Below, piece after piece: positions 17,114-24,965 of a stretch of DNA of 42,970 nt (its first letter is position 1; every line of letters starts with the position of its first letter). The translations under genes were made by a program, and so were the position numbers. This stretch comes from a virus. The stretch lies in IMG/VR virus record IMGVR_UViG_3300036861_000116, positions 1-42,970 of that record; one strand, 5' to 3'. The notes beneath the pieces were generated by a model. It was not told the origin of the DNA. It saw nothing but the letters and a program-made list of their open reading frames with translations, and ran no database searches.

Positions 17114-18687
17114 TGCGAACTGCCCTGCAGGATGCCTCGCTGCGTGGCAACGGCCGAATTCCGCAATCGGCGTTCCAGGTCGAGATATTACCGCCGCCAG
17201 TCGGTGGCTGGAACAAACGCGATGCACTGCCCTTGATGGACGACAAGGACGCGATCCGGCTTGACAACTGGATACCGGATACGAATTCGGTGCATTTGCG
17301 TGGCGGGTTTGCCACGCATGCAATCATCGAAGCAACCGCGACGGCGATTGAGTCGCTCATTCAATACGTGCCGCCGAACACGACGAACGCCAAGATGTTC
17401 GCTGCCATTCCGACCGCCATCTATGATGTCACCGCAGCGGCGACGGCCTCAGCCACGGCCGCGGTCGTTACTGGATTAACCAACGGCCGTTGGCAGCACA
17501 GCCAAATGACCAATACGGCTGGCTCTTTCCTAGTGATTTGCAACGGCGCCGATGCGCCGCGCACCTATAACGGCACCACTTGGGCGACCTGCAGCGTAAC
17601 AACGACCGGGCTATCGATCAGCAACCTGATCGGCGTGCATAATCACATGAACCGGCTCTGGTTCATCGAGGAAAACCAGAATTACGTCTGGTACCTGGGC
17701 ACGAGCGCCATTGCCGGCGCCATGACGCAATTCCTGCTGCCGTTCCGCAAGGGCGGCAAGCTGATGGCGATGGGTACCTGGTCGCGCGACGGCGGGGCGG
17801 GACCGGATGATTTCGCGGTTTTTGTTTCCAATCGCGGGGAAATCTGCGTCTATTCCGGCACCGATCCATCAGCCGCAACGACATGGGCGCTCTTAGGTTA
17901 TTATAACATCCCTGAGGTTATCGGCCGGCGCTGCATCCATCATGCCGGGGCCGATCTTGGGGTGCTCACATCGCAGGGTCTTGTGTCGCTGGCGCGCATT
18001 CTGTCGCTGCCGGAAGGAGCGGCGGGACGCGCTAGTTTCACTGACAAGATTTCCGGGCAATTCCGGGAACAGTACCGATCGACGGGAACCTTATTCGGAT
18101 GGGAATCGATCGAATATCCGAAGAAAAACCTTCTCATCGTCAATGTGCCGATCGCCGAGCGCACGACGCAGCATCAATATGTAATGAATATCAACACCGG
18201 GGCTTGGTGCCGGTTCACCGGCATCAACGGCGGCTGCTGGTCGCTCCTGGGAGATAATATCTATTTTGGCGGCAATGACGCCGTGGTGCGAAAATTCGAC
18301 AGCACCACCATGGACGGCACCAGCAATATAACGGCCGTGCTGCAATCAGCCTATAGCACATTCCGTACCGCGGTAACGAAACACTTCACCATGGCGCGGC
18401 CGATCTTTCTGGCGCCGACGCAATACGTGCCTCCGGTCACGATCCAGACCAACTATGATACCAGTGAGCCATCGATCAGCACTGTCGTTGCCTCTACCAG
18501 CGGCACGCAATGGGACGCCGCACAATGGGATAGCTTTCAATGGGCGGGCGGCGACATTCCGACGCTCAATTGGCAAACGATTGCCGGCGAAGGACGTGCC
18601 GGGTCGATTGCGTTTGGCGTTTCATCGTCGGAAACGCTGACCTACAACGGCTGCGATGTCGGCTTTGAGCGCGGCGGCTATCTATAA
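17113..18687 (+). CDS. Tail hub / packaged-DNA stabilisation protein, P22 gp10-like
   Basis: 524 aa, with its ATG overlapping the connector stop. Beta-rich throughout, with repeated blade-like segments (GRWQHSQMTNTAGSFLVICN; GVHNHMNRLWFIEENQNYVW) that suggest a propeller. An early LPLMDDKDAIRLDNWIPD block is frequent at the N-terminus of this family in short-tailed phages. It is Trp-rich at the C-terminus (WDAAQWDSFQWAGG). The probable role is the ring below the adaptor that holds fibres or needle. Homology is judged from layout, not a search. Confidence 0.75.
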   Translation: MRTALQDASLRGNGRIPQSAFQVEILPPPVGGWNKRDALPLMDDKDAIRLDNWIPDTNSVHLRGGFATHAIIEATATAIESLIQYVPPNTTNAKMFAAIPTAIYDVTAAATASATAAVVTGLTNGRWQHSQMTNTAGSFLVICNGADAPRTYNGTTWATCSVTTTGLSISNLIGVHNHMNRLWFIEENQNYVWYLGTSAIAGAMTQFLLPFRKGGKLMAMGTWSRDGGAGPDDFAVFVSNRGEICVYSGTDPSAATTWALLGYYNIPEVIGRRCIHHAGADLGVLTSQGLVSLARILSLPEGAAGRASFTDKISGQFREQYRSTGTLFGWESIEYPKKNLLIVNVPIAERTTQHQYVMNINTGAWCRFTGINGGCWSLLGDNIYFGGNDAVVRKFDSTTMDGTSNITAVLQSAYSTFRTAVTKHFTMARPIFLAPTQYVPPVTIQTNYDTSEPSISTVVASTSGTQWDAAQWDSFQWAGGDIPTLNWQTIAGEGRAGSIAFGVSSSETLTYNGCDVGFERGGYL

Positions 18688-19085
18688 TGTCCAGTCGCCC
18701 GCCATTTTCCGTTCCTCCCGCTCCAACGACGCTAAACCAACTTGATGAATTTGCCTTCCGACAATGGCTTGCTAATAACCGCGTTCCGTTTAATCCAGAT
18801 CAAACCGGAATGTCTGATTATGACATGCGCGGTTTTTGGCAAGCGCAGCGTCAAGGTAATCCGTTGGCGACTTCCGCGATTAATCCAAATGACGGCAGGA
18901 TGCATTATCCCGATTATTGGAAAACACCTCTGCATCAAACTTTCTCAAATGAGAGCCAATGGGCTGGACCCGATGCGCCGCATTGGGCCAACGACATGCA
19001 ATTAGTGTCACCCAATGGCCGCGTCGTATTTGATGAAAGTTTGGCAAATATGACGCCTCTCGCCCGCGCCTTAATGGGAAAATAG
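18687..19085 (+). CDS. Conserved phage protein, 132 aa
   Basis: Starts at the A of the preceding stop. The N-terminus is Pro-rich, followed by conserved-looking aromatic blocks SDYDMRGFWQAQ, MHYPDYWKTPLHQTFSNES and VSPNGRVVFDE. I recall this combination in small proteins of podovirus tail operons. It may also occur as a module in large polyvalent phage proteins. No catalytic residues are evident. Codon use here is more AT-rich than in the flanking hub gene. Confidence 0.65.
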   Translation: MSSRPPFSVPPAPTTLNQLDEFAFRQWLANNRVPFNPDQTGMSDYDMRGFWQAQRQGNPLATSAINPNDGRMHYPDYWKTPLHQTFSNESQWAGPDAPHWANDMQLVSPNGRVVFDESLANMTPLARALMGK

Positions 19086-19495
19086 TGCAACTTGTCTTCG
19101 GTCACGATCAACGGGTTTGCGAATGGGTTTCGGCAAAGCTCGGCATCGTGATTTATCCGCCCTATACGGCGATTGGCGCGACGAAAGATTGGCATGAGTT
19201 TTGCGCGGGCGCAGTATTCAATAATTGGAACGGCTCGAATATCGAAATCACGCTGTATGCGCCGCATTTGATGACGCGCGGCAATATCCGGGCGATCTTC
19301 GATTATGTTTTCCACCAGATGCAAGCCAACCGGATTTCGCTTTCCGTCAAGCGGGCAAATAAGCAATGGCGCGCCGGGTTGGTCCGGCATGGATTCGAGT
19401 TTGAGGGCGTGCGTCGGCGTTATTTCGGCCAGACACGGGCGGATGACGCTTTCATGTACGGATTATTCCCCGAACAGATGAGAAAATGGACATGA
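19085..19495 (+). CDS. GNAT-like acetyltransferase, 136 aa
   Basis: A GTG start at 19085 overlaps the previous stop by one base. The C-terminal half contains RGNIRAIFDYVFHQ, then RISLSVKRANKQWRAGLVRHG and FEFEGVRRRYFG, the order of motif A, the helix after it and motif B of small GNAT proteins. The classical Q/RxxGxG loop is replaced by TRGNIRA. A Trp/Phe-rich N-terminus (CAGAVFNNW) forms the other sheet. Such proteins recur in tail operons of phages. The substrate is unknown and it could be a structural GNAT relic. Confidence 0.6.
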   Translation: MQLVFGHDQRVCEWVSAKLGIVIYPPYTAIGATKDWHEFCAGAVFNNWNGSNIEITLYAPHLMTRGNIRAIFDYVFHQMQANRISLSVKRANKQWRAGLVRHGFEFEGVRRRYFGQTRADDAFMYGLFPEQMRKWT

Positions 19496-20421
19496 GCCCT
19501 TCATCGCCTCCTCCGCCTCCTGATCCGGCCAAGGTTGCCTCAGCACAGACCGGCACAAACATCCAATCCGCGATTGCCAATTCCGTTCTCGGCAATGTTA
19601 ATCAGGTCGGCCCGACCGGATCGACAACCTACGACACCAACGGGTTTGAGACAATTACCGGAGCGGACGGGCAGACCTATAAAGTCCCGCGCTATACGCA
19701 AACCACAACGCTTTCACCCGACCAGCAGAAGCTTTACAATCAGGGTACCGAACTCGGCACTGGAGTAAATGATCTTGCCATTGGGCAAGTTGGCCGGCTG
19801 AAAGACACGCTCGGAAATCCCATTGATGCGACTGGCCTGCCAGAACGCGCCAATCTTGGAACTGATGATTTTTCCGGCGAACGTGCGCGCGTCGAGCAGG
19901 CGATGTATGATCGCATTAATCCGCAGCTTGAGCGGGACCGCACTGCGCTAGAAACTAAACTCACCAACCAAGGCTTCCAGCGCGGCACACAAGCTTGGAA
20001 CGATGCGCTTGGCGATTATAACCGGCAGGTCAATGATCTGCGCTTGGGCATCACCGAGCGTGGCACGGGCGAACAGCAGAGTTGGCTTGATATGGCACTT
20101 AAGCGCGCCAATTTTGCCAATGCTAACCGCAGCGGCGCCTTGGAAGAACGGTTAGCCATTCGTAACCAGCCGATTAACGAGATTTCTGCGCTTCGCAGTG
20201 GCGGACAGGTGAGCCTGCCGAATGCGCAGCCCTACAACTATACGCCGATGTCGACGCCGGACATTGCCGGGCTCACCATGCAGAATTACCAGATGGGACC
20301 GCTGGCGCAGTATCAGGCACAAAACCAATACAAGCAGGCGTTGATGGGCGGGCTATTCGGCCTTGGCGGGGCCGGTGTGCGGGCGGCCGGCATGATGTAC
20401 GGCGCGCCGCCGACATATTAA
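19486..20421 (+). CDS. Probable internal virion / DNA-ejection protein 1, 311 aa
   Basis: The ATG at 19486 (alternative ATG 19492, ATGA overlap) opens a protein with a poly-Pro N-terminus (PSSPPPPPDPAK). A Gln/Asn-rich helical middle carries NQGFQRGTQAWNDAL, a motif I associate with ejection proteins of short-tailed phages. The C-terminus is a Gly/Ala hydrophobic segment (LMGGLFGLGGAGVRAAG) that could insert in membrane. It is first of three large consecutive genes of this type, as in P22 gp7/gp20/gp16, although no direct homology is claimed. Confidence 0.6.
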   Translation: MDMSPSSPPPPPDPAKVASAQTGTNIQSAIANSVLGNVNQVGPTGSTTYDTNGFETITGADGQTYKVPRYTQTTTLSPDQQKLYNQGTELGTGVNDLAIGQVGRLKDTLGNPIDATGLPERANLGTDDFSGERARVEQAMYDRINPQLERDRTALETKLTNQGFQRGTQAWNDALGDYNRQVNDLRLGITERGTGEQQSWLDMALKRANFANANRSGALEERLAIRNQPINEISALRSGGQVSLPNAQPYNYTPMSTPDIAGLTMQNYQMGPLAQYQAQNQYKQALMGGLFGLGGAGVRAAGMMYGAPPTY

Positions 20422-20433
20422 GGAACAATCCTC

Positions 20434-21810
20434 ATGCCTCTCAATACGGGCATTTTCAGCATCGCGCCAGGGGAGCAAGCGAAGGATGTCGACTGGCGCC
20501 GTCGCTTGGCCGCGCAACTCATCACGCAAGGCACAGATACGTCGCCCGTGCAGGCCTGGTCGGAAGGCGCCGCCCGATTGGCCAATGCTCTGGTCGGCAC
20601 GATGGAGTTCAAACAGGCGGACGAAATTGACCGGCGCCGGCAGGCGGCTTTTGTCGAAAGCCTGAAATCGCTACCCGGCTTGGAACCTGAAGGGCCTGGG
20701 CCATCCGCCGCACTGCCACAAGCGGCCCCATCGGCTGGGCCGAATATGCCGATTGCGCCCAATCCGGTGCGGACGGCCTCATTGCCGCCGCCTATGGCAC
20801 CCGCGGGGCCGTCCGGGCCGGCGATTAACAACATCATCGGCATGGAACCAGGCCAGCCGCAAGACCCCTATCGGACGCGGCTTGACCAGATGCGCCCGCC
20901 GCAGGCGCAAATTGCGCAAGCCTTGCGGCCACCCGCACCAGCCGGCCAGCCAACGATGCCGCCAAGCCCGACTGCAGGCCCAGCCGCGCCACCCATGCCC
21001 GCGCCGGGTATGCCCGGCCAACCCACGCCAGCGACCGCGCCTGCAACAAGACCGGGAACGCCGATCGTCCCGCCGGAAATCCGCGAGCGAATCCGCACCT
21101 ACATGGGCAGCCCCGATCATCGCCTGCAGGCGCTCGGCATGCAACTCTATGCCGAATATGCCACGCCGAAAGACCCGACCTTCGGTACCATTGGGCAGGG
21201 TCAATACGGAGAACCGCAACACGGCTGGATTGATTCACGCAACCAGACCATTACCAAGGTTCCCGGCAGCGGCGTTCCGTTCGAAACTTCGATGAAACTG
21301 CGCAAGGAAGTCTCCGATCTGCCTTCGTATAAGGCTCTCGCATCAGTCGCCCCAGTTTATAAATCAATGTTGGAGGCCGCTCCTCGCAATACCCGTGCAG
21401 CGGACATCAATTTGATTTATGGATTGGTTAAAATCATGGACCCAAATACAGGCGTGAAAGAAGGCGAAACAAAAATGGCAGAGGCAATTGCTACGTTACC
21501 TCAATATTTGCAAGCCACCATTACTTCGCAACTAGAATCGACTGGCAGGCTTTTGCCTGAAACGCGAGAAGCGATAATGCAAGAGGCTTATAGCCGTATG
21601 AATGCTCATAAAGAATTGTTCGATCAAGATACGCGAATGTATCACGGTATTGCCACCCGCGCGCAAATCAATCCGCAAGACGTGCTGCCGATCTTCGGGC
21701 CGTTTGCGCCATATCAAAAACCAGCGGTTCCCGGCGCTACGCCGCAAACTAAAGTCATCAATGGCAAGACTTATACGCAGCGGCCCGATGGCCAATGGGA
21801 AACGAAATAA
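20434..21810 (+). CDS. Probable internal virion / DNA-ejection protein 2, 458 aa
   Basis: Starts at ATG 20434 behind AAGGAA at 20421-20426. The N-terminal 75 residues are helical and charged. Residues about 85-210 are very rich in Pro, Ala, Gly and Met (AAPPMPAPGMPGQPTPATAP) and surely disordered. The last 240 are a mixed helical domain with a charged block ending ILMDPNTG-like sequence. The bulk and position in a three-gene set suggest a protein packaged in the head and injected. No peptidoglycan-cleaving motif is seen. Confidence 0.55.
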   Translation: MPLNTGIFSIAPGEQAKDVDWRRRLAAQLITQGTDTSPVQAWSEGAARLANALVGTMEFKQADEIDRRRQAAFVESLKSLPGLEPEGPGPSAALPQAAPSAGPNMPIAPNPVRTASLPPPMAPAGPSGPAINNIIGMEPGQPQDPYRTRLDQMRPPQAQIAQALRPPAPAGQPTMPPSPTAGPAAPPMPAPGMPGQPTPATAPATRPGTPIVPPEIRERIRTYMGSPDHRLQALGMQLYAEYATPKDPTFGTIGQGQYGEPQHGWIDSRNQTITKVPGSGVPFETSMKLRKEVSDLPSYKALASVAPVYKSMLEAAPRNTRAADINLIYGLVKIMDPNTGVKEGETKMAEAIATLPQYLQATITSQLESTGRLLPETREAIMQEAYSRMNAHKELFDQDTRMYHGIATRAQINPQDVLPIFGPFAPYQKPAVPGATPQTKVINGKTYTQRPDGQWETK

Positions 21811-21813
21811 ACC

Positions 21814-23439
21814 ATGCCGATCGTCACCGACCCCGAACTGCTGGCGCTGCTCAACGCCGGCAACGCCAATAATCAACCATCGGTCGATCTTGCCGACGTG
21901 GCGAAGTCGTCCGGCATCGGTGCCGCCAAGGGCACGATCGGATTGGCCGGCTTGCCCGGCGATCTGGTCGATCTGGTCAATTCCGGCCTCAATGCCGGTA
22001 ACCGCTATCTGGTCGGGAAAGGATTGGCGCAGCCGCGGGGTGAGAGCGGACCTAATCCGTTGCCGACCGCCGCAAGCATCCAAAAAGGCGTCGAAGGCTA
22101 TACCGGCGAGTTCTACAAGCCAAAGACCAAGGCCGGCCAGTATGCGCAGACCGTTGGCGAGTTCGCTCCTGCCGCATTGGCTGGCCCCGGTGGCATTGCG
22201 CGCCGGGTGGCCTTCCAAGCGGTCGCTCCTGGGCTTGCCTCGGAAGCGGCCGGCCAAGCGACACAGGGAACGGCATCGGAGCCTTGGGCGCGGCTTGCTG
22301 CGGCAGTCGCGACTCCCGGCACTGCAGCGCATTTGATTACACCATTTCCCGCCAGCGAGCGCCGGCAAGCCTTGGTGCAGGCCCTGCAAAAAGAAGGCGT
22401 CACTGACCTGACAGCAGGACAGATCGTCGGAAGCCGGCCCTTGCAATGGACAGAGCAATCCCTGACCGATATTCCATTTGGCGGCAATCGTGCCGATATT
22501 TTGCGGCAATCGCAAGCCGAGCAACTAACGGCCGCTGCGTTAAAACGCGCCGGTATCGATTCCAATCGTCTAACGCCGGAAGTCATCGATAAGCAGGGAT
22601 TTGAACGTCTCGGCAAAGTGTTCGATGACATCGAGCAGCGCAATACTCTCACGCCAACGCCGCAAATGACCAAGGACATCACCGACGTAGTCAAGGAATA
22701 CTCAGGCTTTGTTGCGGAGAGCAATAGGTCTCCCGTTGTTGGGAATTACGTCAAGGAAATCGCCGATGCGTTACAACAACATGGCGGCGTAATTCCTGGC
22801 AAAGTTTATCAATCAATTACTTCGCGCATTCGTGAATCCGGCCGCAACGTAAGCCAGAATGAAGCGCGCGATGCTTTGCGTGGCTTGCAGATCGCGTTGG
22901 ATGACGCCATGGAACACAGCATGGGGGCGGCGGGCAATACGGCAGACATGAAGGCTTTACGCGAGGCGCGCAATCAATACCGCAATCTGATGGTTCTCGA
23001 AAAAGTAGCGACCGCGCCAAAGTCGCCATTAGCGGCTGGTGAAGAGCTGGTTGATCCTGCGGCATTGGCCCGTGCTTTGAATCAACAGAACCGACGTGAT
23101 TATGCGCGCGGCCATGGCGATTTTGCCGAACTCGCACACGCCGCCGAAAGAATCATGAAGCCATTGCCACAAAGCGGCACAGGACCGCGAATATATGCAA
23201 TGAGTTTGCCGTTGCATCTTGGCGCTATGATTGCCGGCGGGTCACAGGCAGGCCTTGAAGGTGCAATGCTTGGTGCCGCCGGTCCGCCGGCAGTTGGCCG
23301 TGTTTTAATGCATCCGATCACACAATCGATCTTGTCCAATCAGGCGTTGGCGGGACAACCTTCCGGCCCGATCAATCGCAACCTCGCCCGCGCTCTGCTC
23401 TATGGCACGGCGACGGAAGCCGCACAGCAGCCCCGCTAA
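21814..23439 (+). CDS. Probable internal virion / DNA-ejection protein 3, 541 aa
   Basis: ATG 21814 follows the previous stop by 3 bases. The N-terminal 190 residues are Gly/Ala-rich and amphipathic (SSGIGAAKGTIGLAGLPGDL), as in proteins that form a trans-envelope channel. The centre is long helical sequence, and a hydrophobic Gly/Ala stretch recurs near the C-terminus (HLGAMIAGGSQAGLEGAMLG). It is the last gene before a terminator. A leftward ORF overlaps its 3' end by 135 bases. Confidence 0.6.
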   Translation: MPIVTDPELLALLNAGNANNQPSVDLADVAKSSGIGAAKGTIGLAGLPGDLVDLVNSGLNAGNRYLVGKGLAQPRGESGPNPLPTAASIQKGVEGYTGEFYKPKTKAGQYAQTVGEFAPAALAGPGGIARRVAFQAVAPGLASEAAGQATQGTASEPWARLAAAVATPGTAAHLITPFPASERRQALVQALQKEGVTDLTAGQIVGSRPLQWTEQSLTDIPFGGNRADILRQSQAEQLTAAALKRAGIDSNRLTPEVIDKQGFERLGKVFDDIEQRNTLTPTPQMTKDITDVVKEYSGFVAESNRSPVVGNYVKEIADALQQHGGVIPGKVYQSITSRIRESGRNVSQNEARDALRGLQIALDDAMEHSMGAAGNTADMKALREARNQYRNLMVLEKVATAPKSPLAAGEELVDPAALARALNQQNRRDYARGHGDFAELAHAAERIMKPLPQSGTGPRIYAMSLPLHLGAMIAGGSQAGLEGAMLGAAGPPAVGRVLMHPITQSILSNQALAGQPSGPINRNLARALLYGTATEAAQQPR

Positions 23440-23589
23440 CAAAGTCAGCAAAACCGTAGCGACGTAAGCCGCGCCGAAACCAAGCAGCGCCGCAAGGTAG
23501 CTATTTGGCGTCCAGCGCCATTCGATGTTTGAGCCGATCACCGCGAAGATGATCGCGAGCTGAAATACGCGCCATAGGAATTGAGCCAT
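23305..23589 (-). CDS. Small two-span membrane protein, 94 aa, antisense to ejection gene end
   Basis: Read leftward from ATG 23589, the first 66 residues look genuine. QLAIIFAVIGSNIEWRW is one span, and YLAALLGFGAAYVATVLLTL a second longer one ending in a basic cytoplasmic patch (CGFRRR). The remaining residues lie antisense to the ejection gene and may be poorly constrained. GGAGG (complement of 23600-23604) lies 10 bases upstream inside the terminator hairpin, and a promoter-like pair lies at 23618-23646. No family is recognised. It could be a lysogenic conversion gene. Confidence 0.45.
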   Translation of the reverse strand: MAQFLWRVFQLAIIFAVIGSNIEWRWTPNSYLAALLGFGAAYVATVLLTLLAGLLCGFRRRAIEQSAGEVAIDRAGRLSRQRLIGQDRLCDRMH

Positions 23590-23591
23590 CC

Positions 23592-23615
23592 AAAGACCGC
23601 CTCCGGGCGGTTTTT
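23592..23615 (+). terminator. Rho-independent terminator after ejection genes
   Basis: ACCGCC (23596-23601), loop TCCG, GGCGGT (23606-23611), then further Ts to 23615, with flanking A/T pairs extending the stem. It ends rightward transcription from the structural operon, 20 bases before the tail fibre start. The same DNA forms the leader of the leftward membrane gene. Confidence 0.75.
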
Positions 23616-23617
23616 GC

Positions 23618-23646
23618 ATTTTATAGGAGGCGACCATCGCTTTCAA
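23618..23646 (-). promoter_or_regulatory. Possible sigma70 promoter for leftward membrane gene
   Basis: Leftward TTGAAA (complement of 23641-23646), 17-base spacer, TAAAAT (complement of 23618-23623). Both boxes are near consensus, but they overlap the tail fibre start and ribosome site. Function is inferred. Confidence 0.35.
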
Positions 23647-24748
23647 CGGTTCCGGCACATTCGTCCGACTTTACAATTGGGTCACGGATAAAGCCAATGC
23701 TGTGGCTGTCACCGCCTCCCGCATGGACGGCGAGATGGACGGCATGGCGACGGGGCTGTCCACCGCCATCTGCAAGGACGGACAGACCACGACCACGGCG
23801 CGCGTACCGTTTGCCTCCGGCGTGTCGGCTGCGGCCGGAACCGTCGCGGCGGCGGCCTATGCGGCCACGGGCGACCTGAACACTGGCATCTATTTCCCGG
23901 CTGCCGATCAAGTGAGCTTCACGGCCGGCGGCGTCGATGTGCTGGCCGCGACGGCGACGGGCGTGACTGTCACCGGGACATTCGCCACGACCGGCGCTTA
24001 TAATGTCGTGGGGAATTTCTCCGTCAATACCAATAAATTCAACGTCACGGCCGCTTCGGGCAATACGACGATTGCCGGAACGCTAGGTGTCACTGGTGCG
24101 GCCACGCTGTCCAGCACATTGGACGTGACCGGTAACGTCGCAGTCAATACCAACAAGTTCAACGTCACGGCGGCAAGCGGCAATACGACGGTTGCTGGCA
24201 TCTTGGGCGTTACCGGAGCAACGACGCTTTCGGCGGCACTGACTGTATCGGCGGGCGGCGCGGCCATCACCGGCAATTCCAATGTGACCGGCACTCTTGG
24301 CGTTTCCAGCACGTTGACAGCCTCCAATGGATTTACAGTGTCAGCCGGGGCCGTAACGCTTCCATCCGGCTCGGTAGCTAATGCCTCGCTTGTGTCTCCA
24401 CCTATATTCACAAAATCATTCACAAGCTCGCAGCAGACTATTACAGCGGCCGGCTCGCTCACTCTAGCGCATTCGCTCGGCACCACTCCAACTTTAATGC
24501 AGGTCCGTCTTGTTTGCATTCAAGCCGGCGGTGAAGCCGGCTATGCACAAAATGATGAAACTCCAATTTCACTTAATTGCCAAGACACCGATAGCAGTCC
24601 AGGCGTCGCGATTGTGCCGGATGCGACAAACCTAAATATACGATTCGGTGCAAACGCGGTTACCTTCCGTGTTTTGAATAAAACCACAGGATCTATTACC
24701 GACATTACTAATTCAAAGTGGAAAATTGTATTCTATGCATGGGCCTAA
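23636..24748 (+). CDS. Tail fibre protein, apparent AUC start, 370 aa
   Basis: Reading from 23636 the protein begins (Met)AFNGSGTFVRLYNW, the usual N-terminus of a phage fibre family (virion-binding block ending RMDGEMDGMATGLS). A Gly/Thr/Ala/Ser-rich shaft follows with two 40-residue repeats (FNVTAASGNTT in each) and a C-terminal beta cap. The codon at 23636 is ATC, with a perfect AGGAGG at 23625-23630 five bases before it. A TAG at 23624-23626 blocks any earlier in-frame start. The first ordinary start is GTG 23702, which has no ribosome site and would remove 22 conserved-looking residues. An A-T-C start or a sequence error are the two explanations. Confidence 0.75.
   Translation: MAFNGSGTFVRLYNWVTDKANAVAVTASRMDGEMDGMATGLSTAICKDGQTTTTARVPFASGVSAAAGTVAAAAYAATGDLNTGIYFPAADQVSFTAGGVDVLAATATGVTVTGTFATTGAYNVVGNFSVNTNKFNVTAASGNTTIAGTLGVTGAATLSSTLDVTGNVAVNTNKFNVTAASGNTTVAGILGVTGATTLSAALTVSAGGAAITGNSNVTGTLGVSSTLTASNGFTVSAGAVTLPSGSVANASLVSPPIFTKSFTSSQQTITAAGSLTLAHSLGTTPTLMQVRLVCIQAGGEAGYAQNDETPISLNCQDTDSSPGVAIVPDATNLNIRFGANAVTFRVLNKTTGSITDITNSKWKIVFYAWA
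24023..24262 (+). repeat. Two tandem 120-bp repeats in the fibre shaft
   Basis: Copies at 24023-24142 and 24143-24262 share near-identical stretches, for example the bases coding NKFNVTAASGNTT. Each codes 40 residues. They indicate growth of the shaft by unit duplication. Confidence 0.75.
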
Positions 24749-24965
24749 TTTGGCGCTGACTCTCGACGACATGAAGCCGAACAGGCGGCCTACATTTCTC
24801 TGTCCCGCGCACGGAAGCGGGTTTGAGCTAAAGCAAAAATACCAAGTCTGGGTCTGTCCCTATTGCGTAGCGGAAGCGAGAGCCAAGGTGCAATTGGCGA
24901 AGGCGTACTTCGCCCGCCGCGACCGCAGGCAATCCCCGTTTACATCGCTGGAAATCCCAAAATGA
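24735..24965 (+). CDS. Small zinc-ribbon-like protein, 76 aa
   Basis: ATG 24735 overlaps the fibre stop by 14 bases (ATG 24771 is an alternative). RPTFLCPAHGSGFELK followed by VWVCPYCVAEARAK gives one Cys-x2-His and one Cys-x2-Cys pair that could bind zinc. The C-terminus is basic. It ends 4 bases into the endolysin gene. The role is unknown. A similar small zinc protein recurs in the accessory module. Confidence 0.55.
   Translation: MHGPNLALTLDDMKPNRRPTFLCPAHGSGFELKQKYQVWVCPYCVAEARAKVQLAKAYFARRDRRQSPFTSLEIPK

Noticed and set aside
21532-22524. 330-codon open frame on the reverse strand
   Set aside because: It lies antisense across two ejection-protein genes, has Arg/Leu/Gly-rich nonsense composition and no start signal. 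It arises from GC-rich codon bias.
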